Positions 53,126 to 61,260 of a stretch of DNA of 64,000 bases are shown here, piece by piece. The notes below the pieces were generated by a model. The model made no database searches, was not told where the DNA came from, and was given only the letters and a program-made list of their open reading frames with translations. Source of the DNA: an uncultured Mycoplasmatota bacterium (GTDB lineage: Bacteria > Bacillota_I > Bacilli_A > RF39 > UBA660); assembly GCA_900546745.1 (NCBI GenBank), contig URDT01000002.1, forward strand, positions 3,990 to 67,989, given 5' to 3'. Made by a program: the position numbers and the translations under genes. How positions within the stretch are numbered: position 1 is the stretch's first letter; each line of letters begins with the position of its first letter.

Positions 53126-53238
53126 TAAATGATTTGCTTTCCAAAAAACTCACGGAAAATTTTAATTTGTGTGTATTTAGGTGGCAGGTAGGTCTTGATT
53201 TTTCTTCAAATAAAAAGGGCTATCCCCAGGGGTGATGC

Positions 53239-54003
53239 TTAAAATATATCATCAAAATAATGATTATTTGTTTCATATTCATCATTCCAACATTCATTTT
53301 TAAACCAATTAGAACCATATTTTATATGAATATCAGGAGTACCCTCGTTCTTTAAATAATCTATATAGTTATCCAACCCTTGTTCTATAAAATCAAATGA
53401 TTCTCCATTTTTTATTGCTTGATTATAATAATATAAAGCTTCCTTTTTCCCAACTTTTTTAGGATATTTATTCCATAAAAATTCAAATTGATTTATTATT
53501 TTTGGATCAATGTCAGAAACATCAAAAGTGCTATATTCCTCTTCTTTTTGTTGTTCTGAATTAAACTCTTCTTCTTTTTCCTCTTCTTCATTATTCTTTT
53601 TTCTTCTTATCTCATCTAAGGCAACCAATGGTAAACCATCTGGCAACCCCTCTTCATTATATAAGTAATATGTTTTGTTATTTAGATTTACTCCTATCAT
53701 ATTTTTTTCATTTTTAAAATAAGTTTCATGATATCTGTCATTTCTTATTTGATTATTAGCAAGCCAATGTCTTATTGCTAGTGGTCCTGAATCAAATAAA
53801 TAAACAAATCCTTTATCAATTAATGTTTTAATATCTTCTTCAGTACATTCTGCAAACTTTGTTATTTTTTTAGGATTACCAATAAAGCCATCATCATATG
53901 CTCTTGTTCCTAATTCATAGTAAAGTAATCTTGCAGTAGCTGGTAGATCAGTAAATTGATCTGAATCAACTATATCAAGACTAAACATTCTTCTTCTAGC
54001 CAT
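53239..54003 (-). CDS. Phage-type replisome organiser/DnaD-like replication initiation protein
   Basis: 254 residues. The N-terminus MARRRMFSLDIVDSDQFTDL with ARLLYYELGTRAYDDGFIGNPKKI is the winged-helix region of phage replisome organisers. A very acidic Glu/Lys linker (about 130-150) and a C-terminal DnaD-like/coil domain (YYYNQAIKNGESFDFIEQGL) follow. It likely initiates replication of the element. The start overlaps the stop of the gene upstream by eight bases, without a strong site. Second of two genes. Confidence 0.88.
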   Translation of the reverse strand: MARRRMFSLDIVDSDQFTDLPATARLLYYELGTRAYDDGFIGNPKKITKFAECTEEDIKTLIDKGFVYLFDSGPLAIRHWLANNQIRNDRYHETYFKNEKNMIGVNLNNKTYYLYNEEGLPDGLPLVALDEIRRKKNNEEEEKEEEFNSEQQKEEEYSTFDVSDIDPKIINQFEFLWNKYPKKVGKKEALYYYNQAIKNGESFDFIEQGLDNYIDYLKNEGTPDIHIKYGSNWFKNECWNDEYETNNHYFDDIF

Positions 54004-54247
54004 TTATTGTTTCACCATGCTTGTAATTAGGAATATTAAAATAATCAAGAACCATATCCATTGGAACTAATCCATTTTGTACTTTTGACTTTCCATCATA
54101 AAACTGATTACTTATCACATTTAATACTTCTCTTGCTTTATTTCTACCAATTGCACCAATATCCATTATGTCTTTAATACTAGCCCATTGATATTCTGCT
54201 ATTTTTTCTATTTCTTCTTTTGTTAGCATTTTTCTTCTTTTTCCCAT
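53996..54247 (-). CDS. Small HTH-like protein of the element
   Basis: 83 residues. Basic start MGKRRKMLTKEEIEKIAEYQ, then an HTH-like core WASIKDIMDIGAIGRNKAREVLNVI, with a C-terminal flexible end. It resembles small excisionase/DUF3173-type DNA-binding proteins of conjugative and phage-like elements, though the match is fold-level only. AAAGGATTTTTATT precedes the ATG. Transcribed with the replication gene. Confidence 0.72.
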   Translation of the reverse strand: MGKRRKMLTKEEIEKIAEYQWASIKDIMDIGAIGRNKAREVLNVISNQFYDGKSKVQNGLVPMDMVLDYFNIPNYKHGETING

Positions 54248-54289
54248 AATAAAAATCCTTTCTATTGTATTTAATATAATATTTATCTC

Positions 54290-54311
54290 TTTAAAGCTTC
54301 TCAGACTCTAA
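54290..54311 (+). repeat. Left copy of a 22-bp inverted repeat flanking the regulators
   Basis: 21 of 22 bases pair with the reverse complement of 55379-55400 (core TTCTCAGACTCTAA). It contains the stop codon of the XRE gene. Confidence 0.8.
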
Positions 54312-54523
54312 TTTAATACTAATGCATTATCTTTTGCTGAATATTCAAATTTGCTAAATTTAGCATCATATAGTTTTAACATCTTATTTAGCATTTCCAT
54401 ATTTGGAATTGTTTTTTTAGTTTCATAACTTCTTAATGTAACTGTACTTATTCCTAATGCTTCACTAGCTTTTTCTATTGTATATCCAGCATTTACTCTT
54501 AATGCTTTAAGTGTTATTTTCAT
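54308..54523 (-). CDS. XRE-family HTH regulator
   Basis: 71 residues from ATG 54523 (AGGAGGAGGTGAAGCA upstream). One helix-turn-helix: MKITLKALRVNAGYTIEKAS, LGISTVTLRSYETKKTIPNME, then a short C-terminal helix. It is small and Cro-like. Divergent from the 220-residue repressor, with the shared promoter region at about 54524-54668, as in a phage/ICE genetic switch. Confidence 0.88.
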   Translation of the reverse strand: MKITLKALRVNAGYTIEKASEALGISTVTLRSYETKKTIPNMEMLNKMLKLYDAKFSKFEYSAKDNALVLN

Positions 54524-54668
54524 TGCTTCACCTCCTCCTATCTTCTTCTCCATTATAGGATAAACATTTCTGTTTGTAAATATCTTTTTATCATTTTCAT
54601 CATTTTTCTTTGCTTTTGCGTTGACAAATTTATCATTTTATTTTATTATGATATTGGAGGTAGGAAAT

Positions 54669-55331
54669 ATGAATAAAGTAGAAATGAGAAAAGTCTTAGC
54701 TAATAATCTTGTAGCATTATTAGACTATAAAAAGATATCAAGAAAGAATATTGCTGATGATCTTAAACTATCTTATACAAAGGTATGTGATTGGACAAGA
54801 GCTAGAACTTACCCAAGTGAAATTGAATTAGGAAAGTTAGCTAATTATTTGGAGACTACTGTTGAACAATTAACTGATGGAGATTCATTAATTAATGACA
54901 ATGGTTTTGAACCTGAACAATCATCAAAAAAAGCCAAGATATCTGTAATAGATATTGGCTCTGAAGAATGGATTATTCACCCTGTTGATTATGAATGGGT
55001 TTCTACTAAATACTTAACACCAGAAACAGGATATTTGATGTTTGATGTTGTTGATGATTTAATGTCACCTAAATATGATATTGGCGATACTGTATTAGTT
55101 GAATTTCTAAATAATAAATCAATTAAAGAAGATGGTGATTATTTAGTTAAATTAAAAGAATATGATTCTTGGTTATTCATTCATATTTATGTAAAAAAAG
55201 ATGGCTACTTAGTTGCACCACTTAATAACAATAATTCAAAATCAATCTTGCCTAGATTTTATACAAAGAAAGAATTTACAGAAAGTGCTACACAACCTCA
55301 TAAGGCTATAAGGGTTTCTAAAAATATATAA
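54669..55331 (+). CDS. XRE repressor with S24-like domain lacking catalytic residues
   Basis: 220 residues. HTH (about 22-50, KKISRKNIADDLKLSYTKVCDW), then a LexA/S24 peptidase-like C-terminal half (about 115-215). At the usual G-D-S-M-x-P the sequence is VVDDLMSPKYDIGD, with Leu131 in the nucleophile Ser place, and the expected Lys region reads WLFIHIYVKKDG. So it can probably bind operators and oligomerise but not self-cleave. GGAGGTAGGAAAT precedes ATG 54669. It is the lysogeny-type repressor of the element. Confidence 0.85.
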   Translation: MNKVEMRKVLANNLVALLDYKKISRKNIADDLKLSYTKVCDWTRARTYPSEIELGKLANYLETTVEQLTDGDSLINDNGFEPEQSSKKAKISVIDIGSEEWIIHPVDYEWVSTKYLTPETGYLMFDVVDDLMSPKYDIGDTVLVEFLNNKSIKEDGDYLVKLKEYDSWLFIHIYVKKDGYLVAPLNNNNSKSILPRFYTKKEFTESATQPHKAIRVSKNI

Positions 55332-55359
55332 AAAAAAATCTCGTACTGGAATACGAGAT
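55331..55359. terminator. Terminator after the repressor gene
   Basis: ATCTCGTA-CTGGAA-TACGAGAT, with an A-run on the left that becomes a T-run on the minus strand; stronger in the minus direction. Confidence 0.65.
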
Positions 55360-55378
55360 CAATCAGAAATACCGTTTG

Positions 55379-55400
55379 TTAGAGTCTGAGAAACTTTAAA
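55379..55400 (-). repeat. Right copy of the 22-bp inverted repeat
   Basis: TTAGAGTCTGAGAAACTTTA core; inverted relative to 54290-54311 with one mismatch. Confidence 0.8.
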
Positions 55401-55513
55401 CAAATAAACATTATATAAATACAATGTAATGGGATTTCCTAAATTAATTATACCATTTTTATATAATATTACAAGTTTTTAACGGTATTTCCTTTGTAGA
55501 AAGGAATTTTTAT

Positions 55514-56635
55514 ATGGGTGTGTATAAAGATAATAGGCCTACGAAAGATGGTAAAATATGGTTTTATAAGACACAATATGAAGATATTGATGGTACTCAT
55601 AAAACTAAGAAATCAGGTAGATATGCAACTAAAAAAGAAGCAGAAGATGCTGAGTTTGAATTTAAATTAAAACTAAGGGAATACGAAAATACTAATAATG
55701 TTACTTTTGAAGAAATGATTAGGATGTTTATTGATTTTAGAAAAGATAAAGTTAAAGAGAATACATTATATGGTTATAATAACAAATTACCTTATTTAAA
55801 ATCATTATATAAAGTTAAACTTAAAGATTTTAACTACCCTACTTTTGAAAGATGGCATGATGAAATAAATAGTACACATCTTGCTACAAGAACTAAAAAT
55901 GACATATATAAGTTATTAAAAACTATTTTGAATTATGCTACTGCATGGCATGAATTTAACTTCGCTAAGGTATACCCTAAAATGTATAACTTTAATGATC
56001 CTAATGAATTCCCTAAAGAGCAATTATTTTTCACTTATGAAGAATTTAAACAATTTCTTTCGGTTGAAACTGATATCAAATGGATTGGTATTTTTGAGAT
56101 ATTATATTACTGTGGATTAAGACGTGGAGAGCTTAGAGGATTACAATGGAAAGATATCAATTTTAAAGATAGAACTTTGAGTATAACCAAGCAAATTAAT
56201 GATCGTTGTGGATCAGTTAAAAATTGGCGATTCTCGGTTCCAAAAACTAAAAGTAGTATAAAAATATTAAAGATGCCACAAGTCCTCACAAATGACCTTA
56301 AAACAATGAAAAATGAGGCAGAAAAGTCACCTGGATTTAATAATGATTTCTTCGTAGCTGGAGATATGTTTCCTGTATGTAGCAATACACTTACTAATCA
56401 TAAAAATGTTAATTGTAAATTAGCAGATGTCAAACAGATTCGATTGCATGATTTCAGACATTCTTGTGCTTCTCTTCTGGTTAATAAAGGAGCTAATGTT
56501 CAAGTTGTAGCAAAATACTTAGGTCATACAAAAGTCGAAGAAACTTTAAAAACTTATTCACACCTATTTACAAGTACTTTAGATGAAGTTGTTGCAGTAA
56601 TAGATAATTTAGATAACAATAAAACCGAGGATTAG
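55514..56635 (+). CDS. int: Tyrosine-family site-specific integrase
   Basis: 373 residues. N-terminal AP2-like DNA-binding start (DNRPTKDGKIWFYKTQYEDI), a SAM-like core-binding domain (about 60-150), and a catalytic domain with CGLRRGELRGL (Arg203), HDFRH (His312, Arg315), YLGHTKVEETLKTYSH (His338, Tyr348). All active-site residues are present, so it should be active. GAAAGGAAT precedes the ATG. It integrates and excises this element; recombination sites are proposed at 47342 and 58837. Confidence 0.95.
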   Translation: MGVYKDNRPTKDGKIWFYKTQYEDIDGTHKTKKSGRYATKKEAEDAEFEFKLKLREYENTNNVTFEEMIRMFIDFRKDKVKENTLYGYNNKLPYLKSLYKVKLKDFNYPTFERWHDEINSTHLATRTKNDIYKLLKTILNYATAWHEFNFAKVYPKMYNFNDPNEFPKEQLFFTYEEFKQFLSVETDIKWIGIFEILYYCGLRRGELRGLQWKDINFKDRTLSITKQINDRCGSVKNWRFSVPKTKSSIKILKMPQVLTNDLKTMKNEAEKSPGFNNDFFVAGDMFPVCSNTLTNHKNVNCKLADVKQIRLHDFRHSCASLLVNKGANVQVVAKYLGHTKVEETLKTYSHLFTSTLDEVVAVIDNLDNNKTED

Positions 56636-56654
56636 TCTTATCGGTTATTTTTAT
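56621..56654 (+). terminator. Terminator of the integrase gene
   Basis: AACCGA/TCGGTT arms then ATTTTTAT; overlaps the integrase stop and the last codons of the convergent nuclease gene. Confidence 0.7.
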
Positions 56655-58090
56655 ACCTTAGAAATTATTAAATTTGTTTTTTCTTGAAGCACATTTAAAA
56701 ATTCTTTATGTGCATGTTCATAACACTTTAATGCTCTGATAATATCTCCATCTTTTATAGGTAAAATCAACCCATGTTCATCTAGGTAAGCATCTGAACA
56801 ACTATTAATAAACTTATCATATTTATTAATTGTCCTACATGATAATAAGCCTATTTGTCCTCTTCTTGTGCTAAATCTTCCAAGTAACTGATCCAATTCT
56901 GGATTTTGCGGATCATTCTTATAGTTTTTACATTCGATTATTATTTGTGGACTTGTCATCTTAATCTTGTCTGATATTACTGCAAAATAACCAGTTTCAG
57001 CTATATTCGAAAAGATAATATCTATTCTTTTTCTTCCATCATGGATTTTTTCCTCTTTTCGTGGATTAGATAAATCTGGATATGTTAAGAACTCATATAT
57101 TCCTATCATTAAGTTATGATAATCAGAAGCACTATCTGTTCCAACTGGAATGGATTTTAATTTTTCTATCATGTAATTACATACATCTTCATAATTAACC
57201 TCAGTCAATAGTTCTCCGTTCATACAATTAGTATTCTTGTTTTTGCTCTTAAAATTACAAAAAATTTCTGGATGTTTTATTGTAAAATCCAAGATATATT
57301 TTTTATCCATCACTGGTTCTTTTTCAATAATAGACTTTTTTGTAACATATCTTTCTTTTGTTGTTTTTCTAATTTTCACCAAAGATGTTTCGTTTTCAAT
57401 ATTTTCCTTTTGTAGAAAATTTAAAATAAAATGTTGTCTATATTTTGATGGTGTATATGTTTCACAAAAGCTTATAATTGATTTTGGTACTAATAATACA
57501 GGTGAATTGTTTACTACTAACCTATCAATGTATTTATTTTCCCATTTGTGGGTTTCCATATTCCAATAATATCCTGATGGTACATTTTTAGTAAGAGGAA
57601 TATTATTTAATTCGCATTGTTCAATTGTATAATCTAAGAGTTTTATTCTGATAATATTTGTTATTAAATCTGATAATTTATCTCTGTCTATATTTTCAAT
57701 AAATATTCTCAAGTCTTCAATATTTTCTAATACACCATATTCGATAGCCTTACTATTCTTTAATTGCGTAAAAATATCCAAGGTACCACTTTGTCCAATA
57801 CCTTTCCCTCTTGATTTATTCTTTGATAATCCAAGATGTGTTTCATTTACTTCGCCTATTCTGGTACAAATCATTCTTGCTTTATCATCCATATTGTTTT
57901 TTAACAGACCAATTAAATATGAGAAGAAATCTTGTAACAAGTCGTTACATGCCACTGTAAAATCAGAGTTACATTTTGCTATTAACGTTGAATCAACAAA
58001 TAAAGGAATATCTTTTTCAGTATCAATATTTACAAAATCTAATTCTAATTGTGTTTTATTCAAATTATAAATATTACTAATTGTTGCCAT
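56651..58090 (-). CDS. PD-(D/E)xK nuclease of an undescribed two-gene module
   Basis: 479 residues. A C-terminal restriction-endonuclease-like fold: Asp357 in KRIDIIFSN, then Glu386 and Lys388 in IIIECKNYKND, followed by QLLGRFSTRRGQIGLLSCR, a pattern of REase-family defence nucleases. The N-terminal 300 residues (DSTLIAKCNSDFTVACNDLL, KGIGQSGTLDIF) match no family I recognise and may recognise target or partner. No methylase pairs with it. TGAGGTAATATG: the start follows the HEPN gene by one base, so they form an operon. Likely a DNA-degrading effector in phage defence. Confidence 0.8.
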   Translation of the reverse strand: MATISNIYNLNKTQLELDFVNIDTEKDIPLFVDSTLIAKCNSDFTVACNDLLQDFFSYLIGLLKNNMDDKARMICTRIGEVNETHLGLSKNKSRGKGIGQSGTLDIFTQLKNSKAIEYGVLENIEDLRIFIENIDRDKLSDLITNIIRIKLLDYTIEQCELNNIPLTKNVPSGYYWNMETHKWENKYIDRLVVNNSPVLLVPKSIISFCETYTPSKYRQHFILNFLQKENIENETSLVKIRKTTKERYVTKKSIIEKEPVMDKKYILDFTIKHPEIFCNFKSKNKNTNCMNGELLTEVNYEDVCNYMIEKLKSIPVGTDSASDYHNLMIGIYEFLTYPDLSNPRKEEKIHDGRKRIDIIFSNIAETGYFAVISDKIKMTSPQIIIECKNYKNDPQNPELDQLLGRFSTRRGQIGLLSCRTINKYDKFINSCSDAYLDEHGLILPIKDGDIIRALKCYEHAHKEFLNVLQEKTNLIISKV

Positions 58091-58091
58091 A

Positions 58092-58718
58092 TTACCTCAC
58101 TTTTGACCACTGACAATCATCATCTTCTGGAATTTGATCTATACTAGCAGGTCTTATTATTTCATTAACTTTATATAGTTCCATTAACATATCCTTAGTT
58201 TCTTCAATGGAAATATTAAAATTATTAGCAATTTCTTTAGTAGTAGTAGCATAATTCATACAAATATATTTATATATTTCATCTAAATTAACTATACTTG
58301 AACTAATTAACTGTGATTCCCCTGTTTCTAAATAATTCAAAAAATTAAGTGTATTGATTATGCAATTGACAACATATAAAGATTCCTCATTTGATAAAAC
58401 ATTATTATCATGTGCATAACTTTTATTATTTCTTATATCATTAAACTTTTCAAAAATGGATATAGATTGTTTTAATGCTTGAATACTAAATTCACTAATT
58501 TGATTTTCACTTGAATAATACTTTATTAGCATGCCCATTAAACTATGTAAAGGTAGTCCTTCATTTTTATCATTTAAAATATCAATATTATGCAATAAAC
58601 AATAACTTCTAATTTTTTTGATAGTAAAAGTATGTAATCGATCTAATGCAAGTACCGCTTCACCATCTGCTAAAGATTTTCTTATGTCTTTCTTTAATTT
58701 TTCCAATTGTGCATCCAT
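58092..58718 (-). CDS. Abi_C/HEPN-like protein with C-terminal winged helix
   Basis: 208 residues. The helical domain (1-135) carries FNDIRNNKSYAHDN, with Arg96-Asn97 and His103: the R-x(6)-H core of HEPN ribonucleases and of the abortive-infection C-terminal family (R-N-x-x-x-x-A-H). Residues about 145-190 form a winged-helix/HTH-like end (NYATTTKEIANNFNISIEETKD). It may sense infection and regulate or activate the nuclease, or cleave RNA itself. AAGGAGGATATTAC precedes ATG 58718. First gene of the pair. Confidence 0.8.
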   Translation of the reverse strand: MDAQLEKLKKDIRKSLADGEAVLALDRLHTFTIKKIRSYCLLHNIDILNDKNEGLPLHSLMGMLIKYYSSENQISEFSIQALKQSISIFEKFNDIRNNKSYAHDNNVLSNEESLYVVNCIINTLNFLNYLETGESQLISSSIVNLDEIYKYICMNYATTTKEIANNFNISIEETKDMLMELYKVNEIIRPASIDQIPEDDDCQWSKVR

Positions 58719-58836
58719 GTAATATCCTCCTTATAAAAGAAAAAATTCTATACTTTAAATTGTATAGAACTCTATGATTACATTATACTACTTTATCTCT
58801 CAAATGTCTGCAATAATCATGCAATTTTAACAAAAA

Positions 58837-58860
58837 TTGTTCCCGAGTTGTTCCCAAGAA
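58837..58860 (+). repeat. Right direct repeat of the integrated element (candidate attR)
   Basis: TTGTTCCC-GAG-TTGTTCCC-AAGAA, matching 47342-47365 at 21 of 24 positions. Confidence 0.65.
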
Positions 58861-58880
58861 TTATTTTCAATTTTACATAT

Positions 58881-59020
58881 GCCCGCAAACCCTTATAAAA
58901 TGGGCATAAAAAATGAGAGCACGGTTAAATGCTCTCTTCAGGGGGTTTTGGTATACACTCTCAACTGTTATCGTAAGAGTGTATGCGTGAATACCATCAC
59001 GCTATTATCATTATAAATGC
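58881..59020 (-). ncRNA. Structured region and terminator downstream of recG
   Basis: Minus-strand order after recG: GCGTG/CACGC hairpin; a 9-bp stem ATACACTCT (58953-58961)/AGAGTGTAT (58976-58984) enclosed by GGTAT/ATACC; then CCCCCTGAAGAGAGCA with stem GAGAGCA/TGCTCTC (58915-58937) and a T-run, i.e. a terminator. A further GCCC/GGGC pair lies at 58881-58906. It could be the recG 3' UTR or a separate small RNA; no known family recognised. The remaining 58719-59039 bases hold no gene. Confidence 0.45.
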
Positions 59021-59039
59021 TTTGTCGTAAAAAGTCAAA

Positions 59040-61025
59040 TTAATCTAAATCAATGGAATTTTCAATATATTGAATTAGTTCTGTAGAATCATTATTCTTT
59101 AAATAAATTTCACTGTCTTCTTTTGCTTTTAGTAAAATAGGATAATCATTTTTTAGATTAGCTAATTTAAATACCATATCTCCACTCTGTCTTAAACCAA
59201 ATAAATCTCCACTTCCACGCAATAAAAAATCTTCTTCACTAATCTTAAATCCATCATTTGTTTTTGTTAAAATATTTAGTCTTTCTGTTTCTCGATTACT
59301 AATTAAAATACAATAAGATTGAAGTTTATTTCTACCAACTCTACCCCTTAATTGATGTAAAGCGGAAAGTCCAAAACGGAAACTGTCAAAAATAACCATC
59401 ATTGTGGCATTGGCTACATCAATTCCTACTTCGATTACAGTTGTACTAATCAATATTTGAATTTTATTTTCCTTAAAATCATTCATAATAGCTTCTTTTT
59501 CTGAATTTATCATTTTACCATGCAAAACGCCAATTTTGTATAGTTTACCAAAAGCTTTATTCATATTTTCTTCCAATTCAAATACATTTTTTAAATCACT
59601 CTTATCACTCTCTTCTATTAAAGGAGCAATAATGTAAGCTTGATGTCCTTTCTTTAGCTCTCCATAAATACTTGTTAATACATCTTTCATTTCACTTTCT
59701 TTTTTCAAAGTTGTTATAATTTCCTTTTTACCATTTGGTACAGTTTTAATAGAAGAAATATCCATATCCCCATAAAGTGTTAAAGCATATGTCCTTGGGA
59801 TTGGAGTAGCACTCATATATAAAATATCTGGTGTAATACCCTTATTTTTTAAATTACTTCTTTGATTAACACCAAATCGGTGTTGTTCATCTGTAATCAC
59901 AAGTCCTAAATTTTTATATAGAACTTCTTCAGAAAATAAAGCATGTGTACCTACTATAAAATCAATTGTTCCATCTTGTAATTTTTGATATAATTCTCTT
60001 TTTTCTTTTGCTTTTAATTTACCCGTTAAAAGTCCAATTTTAATATCATAATCTTTCAATAAATTTTTTAAATTTTCATAATGTTGGATAGCTAAAATTT
60101 CAGTAGGAGCCATTAAAGCACTTTGATATCCACTTAAATAATTAATAAACATACTAATAATTGCTACAATTGTTTTACCACTACCAACATCACCTTGTAA
60201 TAAACGATTCATTCTTTTTTCATTTATTAGATCATGATATATATCATCAATAGCTTTCAGTTGATCACTAGTTAGAGAAAATGGTAAAGAATTAATAAAT
60301 TTTTGTACACTATCATAATCTACATTTCTTTGTAATCCAATTTTATTTTTTTTATTATTTTTTAAATAATTCATTTTTAACATAAATAAAAATAACTCTT
60401 CATATTTTAATCGATTAATAGATTTTTTAAATTCTTTGATATTTCTTGGATCATGAACATTTTCTATAGCTTTCATTTTAGAAGGAAAACGATATTTATC
60501 TTGAATAGCTTCTGGAATATAATCTTTTATTTTTGTTTTACTTTCTAAAGCTTCTTTTATGTAAACAGCAATTTGGTGATTACTCATTCCATAAGTTGTA
60601 TGGTAAATAGGTTCTAAGTACTCTCTTAAAATTCTACCAAATCTCATTTCACTTGCTACAATGCTATTATGTTTTTTGTCTAATTTTCCAATAAGCGTAA
60701 TTGATGTACCAATAGAAAGTTTGCTTTTTAAATAACCACGATTAAAAATTGTAATTGTGTATAAATTATTTTCAGTATTTAATTTAAATGTCATCTTTTC
60801 TAGTTTACGATTAAAATGAAATAAAGATGGTGTTGTTTCAATAATGCCATCCATTACTATTTTATCCCCATCTTCTAATTCATCAATATTACTTCTTTTT
60901 ATATCATTATAGCGAAATGGATAAAAAGTAATTAAGTCTTCCATCGTTTTAATTCCTAATTTATTTAGAATTTTAACACTTTTAGGTCCAATTCCTTTCA
61001 AATCTTCTAAGTTAATAGTAATCAC
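59040..61025 (-). CDS. recG: ATP-dependent DNA helicase RecG
   Basis: 661 residues. N-terminal wedge/OB domain (about 1-200, KGIGPKSVKILNKLGI and GIITETPSLFHFN-like strands), helicase domains with NRLLQGDVGSGKTIVAI (Walker A, about 280), TDEQHRFG (DEQH box), SATPIPRTYALTLYGDMD, and C-terminal LRGRVGR (motif VI) plus RGSGDLFGLRQSG. It remodels stalled forks and Holliday junctions. The only candidate start in the frame is GTG 61025, itself part of AGAAGGTG, so initiation is unclear; the codons just downstream lack an ATG. Upstream is an A/T-rich gap and a small RNA gene. Confidence 0.95.
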   Translation of the reverse strand: MITINLEDLKGIGPKSVKILNKLGIKTMEDLITFYPFRYNDIKRSNIDELEDGDKIVMDGIIETTPSLFHFNRKLEKMTFKLNTENNLYTITIFNRGYLKSKLSIGTSITLIGKLDKKHNSIVASEMRFGRILREYLEPIYHTTYGMSNHQIAVYIKEALESKTKIKDYIPEAIQDKYRFPSKMKAIENVHDPRNIKEFKKSINRLKYEELFLFMLKMNYLKNNKKNKIGLQRNVDYDSVQKFINSLPFSLTSDQLKAIDDIYHDLINEKRMNRLLQGDVGSGKTIVAIISMFINYLSGYQSALMAPTEILAIQHYENLKNLLKDYDIKIGLLTGKLKAKEKRELYQKLQDGTIDFIVGTHALFSEEVLYKNLGLVITDEQHRFGVNQRSNLKNKGITPDILYMSATPIPRTYALTLYGDMDISSIKTVPNGKKEIITTLKKESEMKDVLTSIYGELKKGHQAYIIAPLIEESDKSDLKNVFELEENMNKAFGKLYKIGVLHGKMINSEKEAIMNDFKENKIQILISTTVIEVGIDVANATMMVIFDSFRFGLSALHQLRGRVGRNKLQSYCILISNRETERLNILTKTNDGFKISEEDFLLRGSGDLFGLRQSGDMVFKLANLKNDYPILLKAKEDSEIYLKNNDSTELIQYIENSIDLD

Positions 61026-61125
61026 CTTCTAGAACAATACTAGCAAACATTTGTTTGAATGTCAATTTATTTTTAGAACATATTTTTGTTTTTATTATTT
61101 TTTTCCAAATTATCCTAATTTTTTC

Positions 61126-61154
61126 TTGACTTTTAGAGTCTTTTCGGTTAGTAT
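61126..61154 (+). promoter_or_regulatory. Promoter of the putative small RNA
   Basis: TTGACT (61126-61131), 17-base spacer, TAGTAT (61149-61154). Confidence 0.65.
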
Positions 61155-61159
61155 ATAAA

Positions 61160-61260
61160 GCACCAGTTCGGTAATACCGGATTGGCGCTAGTATCACACT
61201 AGCCAACCCCTTTTTATTCTTTTATGAAACTGTTCTCAGGGGGACAGTTTCTTTTTTTTT
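61160..61260 (+). ncRNA. Candidate small structured RNA upstream of recG
   Basis: About 100 bases from the 61126 promoter: hairpin CGG-TAATA-CCG; a second stem TTGGCgCTAGT-ATCAC-ACTAGCCAA; then an 8-bp terminator GAAACTGT (61226-61233)/ACAGTTTC (61244-61251) with nine Ts. No open frame with a ribosome binding site lies inside. It looks like an independent small RNA gene, divergent from recG; family not recognised. Confidence 0.6.

Noticed and set aside
53996..54523. Toxin-antitoxin pair made of the two small HTH genes
   Set aside because: Neither shows a toxin fold; both read as element regulators, and the larger repressor completes a phage-type switch.
61012..61206. 64-codon frame upstream of recG as a possible leader gene
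   Set aside because: No ribosome binding site and it covers the small-RNA promoter and hairpins; length is chance in an A/T-rich gap.
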